A DNA stretch of 60,000 bases from Bolinopsis microptera. Taxonomy: Eukaryota; Ctenophora; Tentaculata; Lobata; Bolinopsidae. The stretch spans positions 22,711,603 to 22,771,602 of the forward strand of contig NC_087072.1 in assembly GCF_026151205.1 (NCBI RefSeq). Reading direction: 5' to 3'. The stretch's first letter is position 1. Each line of letters begins with the position of its first letter. A model generated the notes under the pieces. That model searched no databases and was not told where the DNA came from. It saw only the letters and a program-made list of their open reading frames with translations. Shown here one piece after another: positions 35,501 through 48,193 of the stretch. Both the position numbers and the translations under genes were made by a program.

Positions 35501-37080
35501 GCCCTTTCCTTCTCAGCTTGCGTAAGAGCACTGGGAGTAACTACTTTTTGAGGAGAAAGAGCTTTCTGTATTTCCATAAGAGAATCACTGTTCACTATAA
35601 TTTCCCCCAAGCTGATGTTGAGTTCACAAGACTTTCTTTTACTATGCCTTCTTTTCCTAACAGGTGATTTTATAGGGCTATGGTTCTCAGGTTGATGAGA
35701 GACCAATTCTTGGGCAGCCTCTGTTGCAGCTGCTTGGAGAGCTCTCCCAGGATCAATGACATTATTGGCAATCTTCTCAGAACTGACTACCAACTTTTCT
35801 GCAGCCTCTTGAAATGCAATTTCGGCAGCTATCTTGGTAAGAACATTGCTGATACCATCAGTTCCATTGGCATTAGTGGAAGACTTCCTACCAGGCCTCC
35901 GAGAAGGATTTTTAGCAGTTGTCTGTACAATTTCAAGGGGTTTTCCAATAGATTTTAAAGCCTTCTTTTGAGCAGCTCTAGTTGCTTTTAAATGCTCTGC
36001 ATGAGCTTTAGAAGCAAGATCTTCAGGAGAAGTCACGACAGCTTCATTGGATTTTGACGACGATTTTCTTCTTGTCCGAGCATTGGTAGGACTAGCACAC
36101 CCAGCAATCATCATAGCTCTTTCCCTGGCGATCTTGAGACTGTCATAAGAAAGGTGATGTCCAGGAGTCAGCTCGACGGACTGACCACCACTCTCAAACA
36201 GCTTGTTAGTCAGTTTCACAGCATTAGTGATGTAATCCTCGTCTCTCTGTTGCTTCACTTGAAGCTTTTTTCTTTTAGAAGGTGAAGTACCATTCTCAGT
36301 AGGAGTCACATTTTCAGGACTTATCGGTAATTTTACCTCAATCTCGGACTCGCCTTCAGAACTGGCAGGAGCATCACAAACAATAACACGGGCAGGAGGA
36401 TCCAAAGTACCAAAATTAGGAATACCTACTTCAAGGGTGAGTTTCGTCCTTGGATGATCGATGATTTTATCAAGACGACTACCAACTAATGGTAGTGTTA
36501 TGTCATCTATGTCACAGGATAATTTCTTAACCTCTTTGACTACATTAGAATCTTTTTTAGGCGATTCCTTGGGTGGACTCTCAGGGACAGAAGCTTCTTT
36601 ATCAGCTATAATAACTTCATTTTCCTTGCTACTTTCCCCTTCGTCTGAACTAATTCTCCCAGTCTTTATGATATCCAGGCGCTCCTGTCTTGACTTTAAG
36701 CTCAGTTCCAACAAAGAGTTGGATGCCTCAGAGAAATCTTGTTGTTCACCAGGAGTTAAAACACTCATGATCTGTTTAAGTTGCTCCACCCCTTGAAATA
36801 TTACAGCACTGTTTTTATCAATCAGCTCATCCTGTTCCAGGATTAATGTCACAACTTCTAGTGTCTTTGCTCCGACTTGAGTAACAAGAGCTGGCCAGCT
36901 GTAACCAGGAAACTCGGCAAACACCAGGTCACCGGGAAGAAACTCCTCGCCTTTCTTCTTCATCAGGACTTTTGTAAGGAACTCTGGGCTCGGCGACCCT
37001 ACTGCGTTTGTTCTGAACCTTTGAGAGTTTTTTAGAGGACTCCTTGTCAGACACCCATCGTCTTGTCTCATTCCATGCAC
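29502..37080 (-). CDS. NSD: NSD-family histone H3K36 methyltransferase (PWWP-PHD-PWWP-AWS-SET)
   Basis: Nuclear SAM-dependent lysine methyltransferase, expected to methylate H3K36. Thirteen exons: 37080-33663, 33550-33439, 33294-33165, 32992-32817, 32711-32470, 32327-32240, 31798-31599, 31495-31374, 31263-31113, 30867-30644, 30517-30378, 30215-30032, 29858-29502; 1847 aa, all phases consistent. Order: PWWP1 ([19 protein letters not shown], about residues 48-110), a long Lys/Ser-rich region with possible HMG-like segments ([12 protein letters not shown]), PHD-type Cys/His modules (1130-1390; [20 protein letters not shown]), PWWP2 ([16 protein letters not shown]), AWS ([19 protein letters not shown]), SET with [16 protein letters not shown] and ELTFDYQF, and post-SET ([13 protein letters not shown]). 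The C-terminal PHD/C5HCH pair of vertebrate NSD proteins is absent; a basic tail of about 140 aa follows. It could be called NSD1/2/3-like; one-to-one orthology is not decided. Confidence 0.95.
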
Positions 37081-37656
37081 TGAGAGTTATTTAGGTTAAA
37101 ATTACACATCAAAAAACGTTGATTAATACATTAATATAAAGTGCAGTGGAAACTTACTTATAAAGAATAAGGTACTGGATGGTCTTATATTTATTTATGG
37201 TCTCTATTTATTTATATTCTCTTGCAGCATAATGTTTAGAATAATAATATTAGAAAGAAGTTCTGAAATATTAAAAATACAACCAATGATAGGTCCAATT
37301 ATTTGAAAATTGTAGTAATAAAATAAACAATCAATAATTAAAAACTGATAAAATGCTTTATAAACATTGAAAACAACACATTGCAGATCTTCTGATCTTC
37401 GTCATAAAATCTGGCTAAAATGATCTTAAAAATCAGATCTCCGCACCCAGCATACCACCGTACCTCTTGAATACCACCTCTTGAATACCACCTCTTGAAT
37501 ACTTTAACGTAAATATATTGCAATAAATAAAACAAATACATGTCTCTGATCGAAGGTGCAGTTTTCATGTTAGCTCGATATGATCTTTTAAATCTGCAGG
37601 AGATCACGTGATATTCGCTGGATATCACGTGTTATCAGACTCCCGTCACTCAATGT
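37081..37656. other. Short NSD-CPSF3 intergenic spacer
   Basis: Only 576 bp separate the CPSF3 stop from the downstream NSD start on the same strand. Minus-strand AATAAA-type signals lie near 37190-37210. A possible acceptor (CTCTCAG) ends just before the NSD ATG, so a 5' UTR exon could lie in this gap. GAATACCACCTCTT is repeated in tandem near 37465-37500. Confidence 0.55.
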
Positions 37657-40600
37657 TCACGTGATAGCAATAGTGGGCACATTGACGGGTGTCAGTGCAA
37701 TATGCAGTCTCTTGATCGCCGATGTTATCATCTGGTGAAGATTTTCGTTCGGACATTGCACTGAAATGGAAGGGTCATGTCAAAACCAAATCTAAGGAAA
37801 ACAAACCCAAATCTAAGGAACAACTTTACAGACCATACATTACAATTTTCTCTGAGGTTGTTCTTTAATGGAGTTGTTTTAATAAAACAATTTGTAAATA
37901 ACCGATTAAAAGATTATTACCTTCATAAGATTTGAGGTTGACAACAGCCTTCTCATTATCAATTGTAACAGTAATGTATTTAAGTTTAGGTTGATAGCTG
38001 ACATTGTCTTCTCCAAACATTTCCACCAGTAATTTCTGTACTCTGTCTTCAAACGTGGACTTGTCTTTACCCTATAAATACAATCATTAGTTCTCAGACA
38101 GGGACATACTATTCCCGTTCATCAATAACAGTTTTAAATGAGGTCTTATAAAATTGATATCAGTACTTAAACTGTATCCAAGAAAAACAGCCAAGAAATT
38201 GTAACTTCACAGCACTTTTATCCGTGAGTCCCTAGAGCTACCTGTGTAATACTACGTAGTGAGGACTGTTTGATAGCTTGAGGGTTAGCTTCTATCTGTA
38301 GACACAATGTGAGAACAGCGTCTGCGTACATATCGTTCATGTTACTTCCCTCCCACTGTATTACTACTTTGTTCTTCTCTTGTACCACTAATATCTGGTA
38401 AAATCAGATAGTGAGATTTATAGAAAATTACTATTACTTCTACACCTTATATTATTTTAATTGAACTATTTCCATAACTCCCACGTCTTCCTCTTTATAC
38501 AATCTATGTACATTTCTGTATGTAGATTTAAGCACCAAAGCCGGTAAATATAAACTATTCAACAACTGTTTTAGATTACTACCACCGCCAGTAAAGTAAC
38601 ACTTACAGATTCGAATACTTTGAGACAATTCTTGCCGCTCTGTTCGACTTGTTCGACCCCGCCAGCCAGTTGTAATAGACAATGATGTAGAAGGGAAAAG
38701 GGGGCGGTGAACGGCACCGTCTGAAATAAAAGGAAATAAAAGAAACGCCGGAAATTGTAAAAATAAATCATAAGTATCAATGAATCTATCACTGATTAGA
38801 AATACGTCGTACCTGAGTATTCTTAAAAACTTAATTAATAGAGGTAAATAATTAAAAAATCTCTTCCACAAAACTAACCTGTTTTTGTGAAACTACACCC
38901 TGACTAAGATCAGTATAATGTTGTAACTCCTCAGGACTAACGATGTGATAATTAAACCCTCTTTTTACCAGCACTCCACTTATAACATCCCCTGCTTTTG
39001 GTTTCTTGCTTGCTAATCTTCCCACCACTTTCGCCATTTTCTCACCCCGGAAGTTAAGAATTATTTCCTCGTTATTAGCAGGCGCGAACACGTCCACGGT
39101 GTCGTCATATTGTCGCTTTAAAGCAGTCCTGAACAAACGCTCAAATTAGTCTTATCAGATGGTGCATAATTTGTAATGTAGGACCATACAATGTAATACA
39201 ATATATTATACAGTACATAATTTGTAATATGTAATATGTAATGAGGGTATGATTCGTTTACATTTCGCATTTAACTTGCTCTCTCAGAACGTTAGTATTA
39301 TATAATAAAAATCACAACAAGTTTCCCATAAAAACATTATATTGCATATCATTACCTGAGACGTTGCATCTCGGAGTGTTCCCCGTGAACTAGTATAATA
39401 TGTGCAGGCTTCAGTAACCCGATAAACTCGCTCGTCTGCTCGTAATCTGTGTGAGCACTGAACGAGATGTAGGTAACACTACACTTCAGGGGTAACCTCT
39501 GCCCTGATATGGAGGTGATCTCCTCTGGTTCACTCATTATCATCTTAGCTAGCGTACCCTCCACACAGTACCCAGCTATGATGCAGCTGTTCCGATGGTC
39601 TGGACACCATGTTTCAAACAGTTCACGGGACAGACCACTTTGTAACATACCTGGTGACGCCATCACTACTGACGGACCTGAAAGATAATTTAAGTCAGTG
39701 GAACACTGCACACATGTGTGTTAAGTCCTTACCGATATTATCCTTAAATCAAAGTATCAAAGAAATGTTGAATGTAAATTCTAGGAAAAGTTGTACATAC
39801 CGATATCCTGAAATTGGTCGATATTCTTCAAGTTACTGATGTGTTTAAAGACGAACGGATTATTAACTGATATCTGTCTTCTGATTTTGTCGTTCATAGC
39901 GTTCACATAAGTCTGGAACACAGCCATACACTTCTTGGCAAGTGAGGAAGCGTAGTAAATGGGCACGTCGTGCAACTCAGGGTGAGCCTCCCAGTATTCG
40001 TCGAGGATTAACATGAGTTCCTGCGCGCGACCGAGCGCAAACACAGGGATAAGGCACCTCCCACCACGCGAGATAGTGTCGTGAACGGTCTGGGTGAAAC
40101 GCGCCTCCCGCACCTCTCTTTTCTCGTGAACGTGGGTTCCGTAAGTGCTCTCTATGATGAGAATATCTGGTCTGACGTTTGGTACCTCTGCTGCCATTAA
40201 ATGCCTGTCCTCTTGTCTAGAGAAATCTCCTGCGGGTCATTCAATTGTTAAATAGGAGAGCCTATATTATCATAAGACTCATGTTTGATAATGAAATACG
40301 AAAATTAGAATAGAAATTGTAAATGTATTAATAGTTCTGTATTAAACAAATCAAGTACCCGTGTAAAGAAGTTTTACTCCAGCGATCTCTATCATGAACA
40401 TAGCAGCGCCTAACACGTGACCAGCATTATAACTCCAGAACCTAATACCATTAACTTCAATCTCCTCGTGGAAGTTCATTGTCTCTATCTTATCTAAACT
40501 GTTGTCAAGATCTTTCTCCGTGTATAGAACACCCCGGTCTTCTGTTGTTATGTTGCTCACCTGTGATAATTACTTTTTATTAGTGATCTCTATTATATTT

Positions 40601-41225
40601 ATGTTATCATGTATTCATTATTTTAACTTTTTAAGAACCGTACGAGGCCACGTGATAATCGTGTTAATATTATTTAAACAATTAGAAATATCAGTCACGA
40701 AGCAGGAAATACTCCCTACGGCCTACCTTTATATAATCGGCTAGGATCCATTTGTAAATAGCTTTGGTAGCGTGGGTCATGAAGGTTCTACCCTTGAAGT
40801 TAGTTTTCTCTAGTAGGTATGGTAGTGCACCACAATGGTCCAAATGAAAATGTGAAACCAATAGTAGATCTGAAGTAGTGTCGATTGTTATAATTCAAGT
40901 ACAAACCGATCAAGTACAGTACTACCCCAATTTACCACGCCCCGATTTACCGCAAACCCCGATTTACATACAAAGTTATAAGCATTTCTTTCTAAATATC
41001 TAACAAATACTTTACATTTTTCTTACCTATTTGACTGGTATCGATAACATCAATGAAAGGAAGCGCCTCTAAGCCAGACAGACCAGGATGTATACCAATA
41101 TCTAGGAGAACTCTCTTTCCCTTGAATTGGAGGAGTATACAGGACCGTCCCACCTCCTGACCCGCCCCTAGCGGCGTTATTGTCAACTCATCACTTAGCT
41201 CTTCTACTGGCCTCTTCTCTCCCAT
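37657..41225 (-). CDS. CPSF3: Cleavage and polyadenylation specificity factor subunit 3 (CPSF73), ten coding exons
   Basis: Endonuclease that cuts pre-mRNA 3' ends, and histone pre-mRNAs, in the CPSF core complex in the nucleus. Exons 41225-41027, 40869-40727, 40560-40359, 40229-39801, 39677-39356, 39128-38879, 38720-38607, 38394-38242, 38071-37921 and 37760-37657 give 688 aa (family about 684) with every phase closing. The metallo-beta-lactamase part has [12 protein letters not shown], the metal motif HFHLDH (residues 73-78) and [11 protein letters not shown] (from 182). The beta-CASP part has [31 protein letters not shown] and [10 protein letters not shown] follow. The C-terminal domain ends in [16 protein letters not shown]. 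All catalytic motifs are intact. It is transcribed towards the NSD gene. Confidence 0.97.
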
Positions 41226-42204
41226 TACTATACTTTATAATTAGCTGAATAGATGTACTGGTTTAGGTTATGCAAAATTGGAATAAGAGGGAATCTGTAG
41301 GAATAAATGAACTAAATATTGTACCGTCGCGTCTGACTGTCTCAGTGTTGGTATGTTACTGAGTTTAGTGTGTTGGATTGATATTACGAGAGTAATCAGT
41401 AAAGTAATACAAATCATCTGTTTGATACATAGAATCTATGAGTATGGAAATATATACACATTATTGAATGCAATATAAACCATCATTTAATCAATCAAGC
41501 AATGTTCTTCAAGCAAGGTCGTTTACCGATGTGGTCAAAATCTGGTTATGTCACAGACAAAATAAAGTTTAAAATTTAATGTATAGTCTATACTGAATAC
41601 TGAATACCTAACACGAACATGCATAAAAGTTATAAAGCTATTACATGCATTACTCACTACAAACAACTACGATATAATGTGATAAACCTTTGATCAACTA
41701 CATCACAAATAAAGATAAAATACTAATTTAAATGATACGGAAACAAAATAATACTGGCAACATTAAATAAATACAAAGTTCAACTACCATGCCACAAAAT
41801 GCACTTTATTCGCACTCTTTAGAAAATTGCTCTTGATTTGCAAAAAATGTATATAAATCTGATAAACTTTTTTAAATGAACAGTTTATATAAAATGATAT
41901 ATTTACATAAAATAACTAAATTACATTTGCTACTTAATCCAAAACCAGTCGTCACTTCTTACATAGTTCCACATACACAAACAAACAACTATTTAGACTC
42001 TTGTACTAACTACACTCTGCTACTAGAGTAAGTCGTTCTCATGAGTCAAACTTTACCATCTTGGCAAACATTTCATAGTTCAAGAAGATAGCAAAATAGC
42101 AATCCCCCGAATTGAACCAATTTTCTTTCTCCATTAAATGCATCACTTGACAAGAACGATGTTGAGTGCAGCTGATAGTCTGTTTACCAGCAGATACCCC
42201 AGAT
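41226..42204. other. TMEM237-CPSF3 intergenic region
   Basis: AT-rich; contains the TMEM237 3' UTR and the CPSF3 promoter or 5' UTR. A minus-strand AATAAA at 41805-41810, about 395 nt after the TMEM237 stop, is the likeliest polyadenylation signal. No coding exon seen. Confidence 0.55.
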
Positions 42205-44061
42205 CTACAAGGTGTTGTCTCTGTTAACGATACGGGAGGTATTCCTCACCACTTTCTTTACAGGCTTAACCGAGAACATGAAGCAGTAACACAACAGCAA
42301 GAACCCTAACACAGACAGCACCATCCTCAAAGAGTTGATTATTTTCCACATTTCAATATCCTTAGCAGGCTCGCTCCACAGCTGTGACTCTAGAGAGTAA
42401 AGTGACAACTTGTCGTCAATGGAAGAGAGACCACATGTTAAAATGAGAGCCATGACATAGAGAGCAACAGTGAGGGTATGAATTGGGTTCCTAAATAACC
42501 CTGCCATGATATCCCCTCTGGTACGTGAAATGGCTACCTCCAGGATATCTAGTGAGCTGACTGTGCAGATAGCTGTGCAGATAAAGTACGCAGACGCTGC
42601 TGGCCAAGCTAGACTACTGTACTCTTCCAGGAAATCTGTGTCCGGCTTGTCCTCAATGTAGATCTGTAGAGTCTGCCAGGCAGCAAACCCAGCTAGAAGT
42701 CCATGTATAAACAGACTGAAAACATGGAACCAGTTTTGAAGAGAGAACGACACATCCAATGTTGTGTATTCAATAATTGTGTTTTGTTCCACCAGTGCAA
42801 TTTGACTTTCTTCCAATGCTGATTTCTTTATAAAACCAGTCCCATCATCTTTCTCGTGGTAGATAATGCTCGGGTTTGCTGAAGTTATTTTTGGAGTTTG
42901 GTCTGCATTTTTGTCAGGTTGTGTGTTTATCACATCTGCTTCATCAACTAGTGCGTCAAGTCCACTTTCTTCATAAGCAGAAGTAGTACCAGTACGGTCT
43001 CTGAAAATAGCATAAGTTAAACCTGGAAATGAGCAAACCATTCCACTCATATGGCAGCTATTTAAATCTTATTTCACTTTAAACATGAACACATTCTATA
43101 CGTTTTAAATAACAGTACAGTACAGGTATTATATATAGAAAAACAGTATCCACCTTCGTTTAGGCTTCTTCTTCCTGACTTTGTTCGAGGAAGGTGACAT
43201 AGAATGAGGAACTCTGCCCTCATGGTGCACAACCTGCCCCTGCTGCTCTCCGTCTACCACTACCTCCTTCCAGTTCTTTACCTCTTGTGACATCCTCTTG
43301 ATTTTAGCAGCCGCTCTTCTACCGGGACTGTCATTAGATTTAAGACATAAAGTCACCACACACAAAATTTAAAATAAAATAGAGCAATAATTTTCGATAG
43401 TCAGAGATTCAGAAAACAAAAAAGGATCATCTAGAAAGAGCTCGATTCTAATCGATTGCTTCATGATTGATTGATTTAGGGATCCCACCAGTGATTAAAA
43501 TTAAACAATACACAAGACTTACCTAGGAGCACCTTCAGTGCTAGGTCCAGCTATTTTCTCGTAGTCATGATGCTTAGAAGGAGTGCTCCGATTTCTCCGC
43601 CCAGATCTTATTGCACTGAGTGCCAAATCAGCAGCTGCCTCTGCTGCAGCATCATTGTTCAGAGGTTCAACATTATCAGCTAGTTTCGCAGGAAATCCTC
43701 CACTCATCTCCACTAGTTCAGGCTCATAGTACTCATCATACGTGTCTTCACCCTGATAAGACATAGGGATGATGTGCGTATAAATAATCGAACTAGAAAA
43801 AACTAGGTAAAATAAAATTTGAGGATTAAAGACCGATGCCCAATTTCGATTAGCTAAAGAAAAATCAAAAGAATGTTTACTTTTAGAAATTATAATTCCA
43901 TGATAGGCAATAGCTCATTGAATTATTACCTGATCACCATCTTCATGCTTTGGAGTTCCATGTTTACGCTGTTTTCTTTTACCTTTCTTTTTTATAGGGC
44001 TATCATCACTCCCAGCATTTTCTTTAAACTGGGGCTGCACTGGCAGCGGACGTGTTGTCAT
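42205..44061 (-). CDS. TMEM237: TMEM237-like ciliary transition-zone membrane protein, four coding exons
   Basis: Exons 44061-43930, 43752-43523, 43327-43154 and 43000-42205 join in frame to 443 aa. Residues 1-265 are charged and hydrophilic, with Lys/Arg-rich patches (KKKGKRKQRKHG, KVRKKKPKRR) and RDRTGTTSAY. Then come four predicted transmembrane helices at about 270-293 (FHVFSLFIHGLLAGFAAWQ), 309-329, 351-370 and 395-420, and a short basic tail. A long polar N-terminus plus four C-terminal helices, and the FxxxGLFxHGxLAG-like first helix, fit TMEM237, a tetraspanning protein of the ciliary transition zone that works with the MKS/NPHP modules. Orthology is inferred from architecture and recalled similarity, not from alignment. 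Its presence implies a ciliated organism. Confidence 0.82.
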
Positions 44062-45519
44062 ATGACTAACCTTCCTAGTACGCTAAAACCCCTATTACAA
44101 CAATGTCATGATCAGGTTATCCTATAATTCATACTTTGTATTTGACATTATATAGAAGTATTACAAAAATCTGTGGGTGAAACAGTTTGAAAATAGCTCC
44201 TAGACTAAAAATCACAGTGAATTTTTTTTCTATCAATGCCAAAGGCAAAAAGATTGTAGGTAATAAGTTATCAGGTTTGGATATGTGAGGTGAGGACAAA
44301 AGTCGACTCCTTTGCAAATATAGAACACACCCTGGCCCTTTCTGAGGCGTCTATTTTGCTGCGAGATGCCAGTCATGTGATAGATAATTGCATGCAGAGC
44401 AATCAGCATGTTTAGTGGTTAATGACTGTTACACAGGTTTCAAATAGCTTAAGTTTTATTTGAATTCTGGAATTCACCGTAAATTCGTCATTTGAATAAC
44501 ATATATATATATACTGTCATAATGAAGAGATTTTTATCTTCATATTGCCACAATCATCAGAGTTTTATATTCTAATATGGATGTGCAATTAGCAGTTCAA
44601 AACGACATTTTTGATGCTTTTCAGATTATAGGTGATTCTATATACTATACCTTACTCGGGAATATTATAGCGGGTTAATTTATGACTGGGAAAATAAATG
44701 ACCGGGAAAAATATGGCGGAATTTTCCAAAACCCACCAAGCATCAAAATTTATTACTATTAGTTTACCTTACTCGGGAACATTGTAGCGGGTTAATTTAT
44801 GACTGGGAAAATTAATGACCGGGAAAAATATGGCGGAATTTTCCAAAACCCACCACTTTATCACAGTCATAATATTCCTGAGTAAGGTACTGTTCAAACA
44901 GTTCCCGAAACGAAAAAGCAAACATTTGATTTTTGTTTCGGCGACTGAATTGTTGATGGGCCGACAGATATTTGTTGTTGAGTAGTGTTGAATACTCATA
45001 TCTACATGATTATTGATTTAATTTAAGAATTGTATATAAATATCTTTGACCAAGTTTAATTGTCAATGAGAATGCACCCCAGCACTTGGCGCGTGCAGCG
45101 GCTTTGATATTAGCGACTACAAGTTAGGCAGCTGCCGATAAGACGCAGCGCGCGTTCAGCATACGGCTTTTCGTTTTTGATTTTACAAAACAACTCTTAA
45201 TGATTATTAATGAAATTATCGGATATTTATAATTCAATATGTATTGATTCTTCTGTGGAAAATAAGAATTGTATTTTACTTATAATTTAATTCTAATTCT
45301 AATTCTAATAATGGCAATAAATCTTAAACATTTAGCAATTATAACAAAATATGGTCTATTGTTTCTTTATGAGTATGATGAGATTTCAAAGAAGGAACAA
45401 ATAAATGAATATTTTTATCAGACAAAATGTTTAGAATTATCATCTAATAAAGCAATATATATGTATAAATTGAACGTCTCATAAGATCACTGGTTTTTCT
45501 TACAGCATAGAAAACTCAC
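44062..45519. other. Intergenic region with DNA-transposon remnants
   Basis: Upstream of TMEM237. Apart from the TA-flanked element at 44650-44887 and a CpG-rich patch around 45085-45170, I see no gene here. Confidence 0.5.
44650..44887. mobile_element. TA-flanked MITE with CCTTACTCGGGA ends, 238 bp
   Basis: Left end CCTTACTCGGGAATATTATA and right end (inverted) CCTTACTCAGGAATATTATG, flanked by TA on both sides (44648-44649, 44888-44889). A second left end starts at 44767, so 44767-44887 is by itself a complete unit of about 121 bp; the larger form has a duplicated left half. Inner phrases (GACCGGGAAAAATATGGCGG) recur in the element at 50.7-51.5 kb. Confidence 0.82.
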
Positions 45520-46680
45520 TCATTTCTCACCTGAGTGAGTTATCATGTGTCTAGTAAGATTTCCCTTTTGGACAGTAACATATAAGCACTTAGAACATTT
45601 GAGGGATTTCTGGTCAGAGTGAACTCTCATATGGTTAGTAAGATCACTGGATTGTCGCAGCAAATGAACACTTGGAACACTTGAAGGGTTTCTTGTCAGA
45701 GTGGATTCTCCTGTGGTTAGTAAGATCACTGGATTGTTTGGCAGCATAAGAACACTCAGAACATTTGAAGGGTTTTTTGCCAGAGTGAATTCTTATATGC
45801 TTAGTAAGATCACTTGCTTGTTTTGCAGCATATGAACACTCAGAACATTTGAAGGGTTTCTCCTCTGAGTGAACTCTCATATGGTTAGTGAGACCACTAC
45901 ATTGTTTTGCAGCATATGAACACTCAGAACATTTGAACGGTTTCTCATCAGAGTGAATTCTTATATGCTTAGTAAGATCACTTGCTAGTCTTGCAGCAAA
46001 TGAACACTTGGAACACTTGAAGGGTTTCTTGTCAGAGTGGATTCTCCTGTGGACTGTGCTTAGTAAGATCACTTGCTTGTTTTGCAGCATATGAACACTC
46101 AGAACATTTGAAGGGTTTCTCCTCTGAATGAACTCTCATATGGTTAGTAAGATTGCTTAGTCGTCTCGCAGCATATGAACACTCAGAGCAATTGAAGGGT
46201 TTCTTGTCAGAGTGGATTCTCCTGTGGTTAGTAAGATCGCTGGATTGGTTGGCAGCATAAGAACACTCAGAACATTTGAAGGGTTTCTCGCCAGAGTGAA
46301 TTCTTATATGCTTAGTAAAACTACTTGAATGCCTTGCAGTATATGAACACTCAGAACTGTTACTAGGAGACTGAACTAACGTTTTAGTCAATGTAACAGT
46401 CAAGTTATCTGAAATATCAAAGTTTTCAGTCACTTCTGGGCTGCTATGATCATGGTGATGTTTTACATGTTCTATTAACTGAGTGTCTGTGTGAACATGT
46501 TCAGTACAGATCGGACAGATAAAAACAGATGGGTTTTCCAGTTCAGATTTTATTTCTCGTTTTATGGGGCAATTAGATACTGATTTATGTTCTCTGATGT
46601 GCTCCAGAAAGTAATCTTCTGAAAAGAAATGATCTCCACACACTGGGCAGAGGAAACCATTACAGTGGTGTTCCCACCTA
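45520..46680 (-). pseudogene. C2H2 zinc-finger array with two frame disruptions
   Basis: The reading frame enters at about 46680 (possible acceptor CACTCGTAG) with two isolated fingers (CPVCGDHFFSEDYFLEHIREH-like at 46650; CPICTEHVHTDTQLIEH). About ten near-identical 28-residue fingers with EKPFKCSECSYAA linkers follow. The first array finger has Ser in place of its first Cys. Two indels break the frame: a 7-bp insertion at about 46055-46061 and a 2-bp deletion at about 45653, compared with sister fingers. No start codon or 5' exon was identified. Either a decaying gene or collapse errors in an 84-bp tandem repeat; if the indels are errors, it would encode about 12 fingers and act as a DNA-binding protein. 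Confidence 0.7.
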
Positions 46681-46694
46681 CGAGTGAAATTGAG

Positions 46695-46774
46695 AGGTAG
46701 CGCGCCTGAAAGGTAGCGCGCCTGAAAGGTAGCGCGCCTGAAAGGTAGCGCGCCTGAAAGGTAACGTGCCTGAA
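46695..46774. repeat. 16-bp minisatellite, five copies
   Basis: Tandem AGGTAGCGCGCCTGAA, the last copy diverged (AACGTG). It lies directly upstream (5') of the zinc-finger array exon and is CpG-rich compared with its surroundings. Confidence 0.92.
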
Positions 46775-46854
46775 AGCATAATAATGTCAGCCGCGCCGTA
46801 AGCTTTTATAACGTTTTTGTAATCACTTCGAGATGGCCAGGCCTACTCTCATGC

Positions 46855-46917
46855 TGTCTATATGTGATGATTCACTGTCTATATGTGATGATTCACGGTC
46901 TATATGTGATGATTCAC
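46855..46917. repeat. 21-bp tandem repeat, three copies
   Basis: Unit TGTCTATATGTGATGATTCA plus C, three times head to tail. Confidence 0.9.
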
Positions 46918-47220
46918 GGTGATCGGTGTAGTTGGTGTTGTACACACTGCACTGATAACGATATCACGTTGTACGTGTAATGTAAATATAGTGTGGATAA
47001 AATGCGAATATATATTCTAAATAACTGGTTTTTGTAATCGCGTCCGCGGAAAATTAGAAATTTTTTTAAAATTTGCCAGTATTTGTCACAATTTGGCGGA
47101 ACTGGAATATGATGCATTGGTTCGGTTAAAAAACCACCAGATATAATGATAACAAGATAAACGGTGACTGAAATATGGCGAAAACTTGTTTAGCCCACAG
47201 CTATTGAAAATGTCGAGTTT

Positions 47221-47562
47221 ACGAAGCTTGATGACTAAATGATAACACAATTCTTTTAAGCAGATAAGATATTAAATCGAATACATGAAAACATAGCACG
47301 GCATGATAATGAAATGAACATTATGTTAACCATCAGTCTTAGTGCCATGTCCGCAAGTGTACTTGTCCCCTTTTGAATCCATGAGCTATTGGGACATTAG
47401 CGGACATGGTTTTTGGGACATTAGCGAAACTTGAGTTAACGAAGCTCAAGTTAACGAAGCTTGATGACTAAATGATAACACAATTCTTTTAAGCAGATAA
47501 AGATATCAAATCAAATACGTGAAAACATAGCACAGTATGATAAATAAATGAACATTATTCTT
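47221..47562. repeat. Direct duplication of about 108 bp, offset 233 bp
   Basis: ACGAAGCTTGATGACTAAAT with the following 90 bp occurs at 47221-47326 and again at 47454-47562, differing at several positions. Intergenic. Confidence 0.85.
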
Positions 47563-48193
47563 AGTTTATTCCTTTTGTGTGAATAAGATCACCGTAGCAG
47601 ACAGCAGTTCACGCAACATTGGCCGTGTGGACTGCTTGTCACTTGCGGAGGACATTTAAAAAACACGTTCTAGAAAAGTACACGTGTTAGTCAAAACAAT
47701 ACATGCACGTTTTACAAAAATAATTACAAGTGTAAAATTACCAATCTTTAAAAATACACGTGTTACAAATACAAATACACGTGTAACAAAATACTGAGCA
47801 CATATCAGGCCATATGTTTGCTTAAATTTGAAGTGAGTTGAGTTTTAGAACCCTTTAAAAGCAACTCTAAAACTCAAATTCTTACCATTCTGAAAGGATT
47901 GGATGCTAAAACGATGAGTATCGTTGATCAGGAGCTCTATTTATCAGGTTTTATAAAAACGCCAATAGAAAAATGCGAAGATTTTTTATAGGGTCTCCCA
48001 GGAGATTATATGTACTTCCAAAAGTATACATCCATTTTTTCCAGGTGTATTCGAGGAAATGTTTAAGCTTGTTATGTATGCAGTTTCATTGACCTAATAC
48101 AAATGATGGAATTTAAGTGAATTTAATCTGGCGGGTGGTGTTTTTTTATGCAGATAAAGAGCTGAGTTGTGGTCTAAGATGGGAAGCCATAAC
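47563..48193. other. Intergenic region without recognisable gene
   Basis: AT-rich with a cluster of ACACGTGTTA-like phrases at 47665-47785. Nothing coding seen. Confidence 0.4.

Noticed and set aside
35015-35551. 178-codon plus-strand frame opposite the NSD exon 1
   Set aside because: Antisense shadow of the Ser/Lys-rich coding region; no splice or start context.
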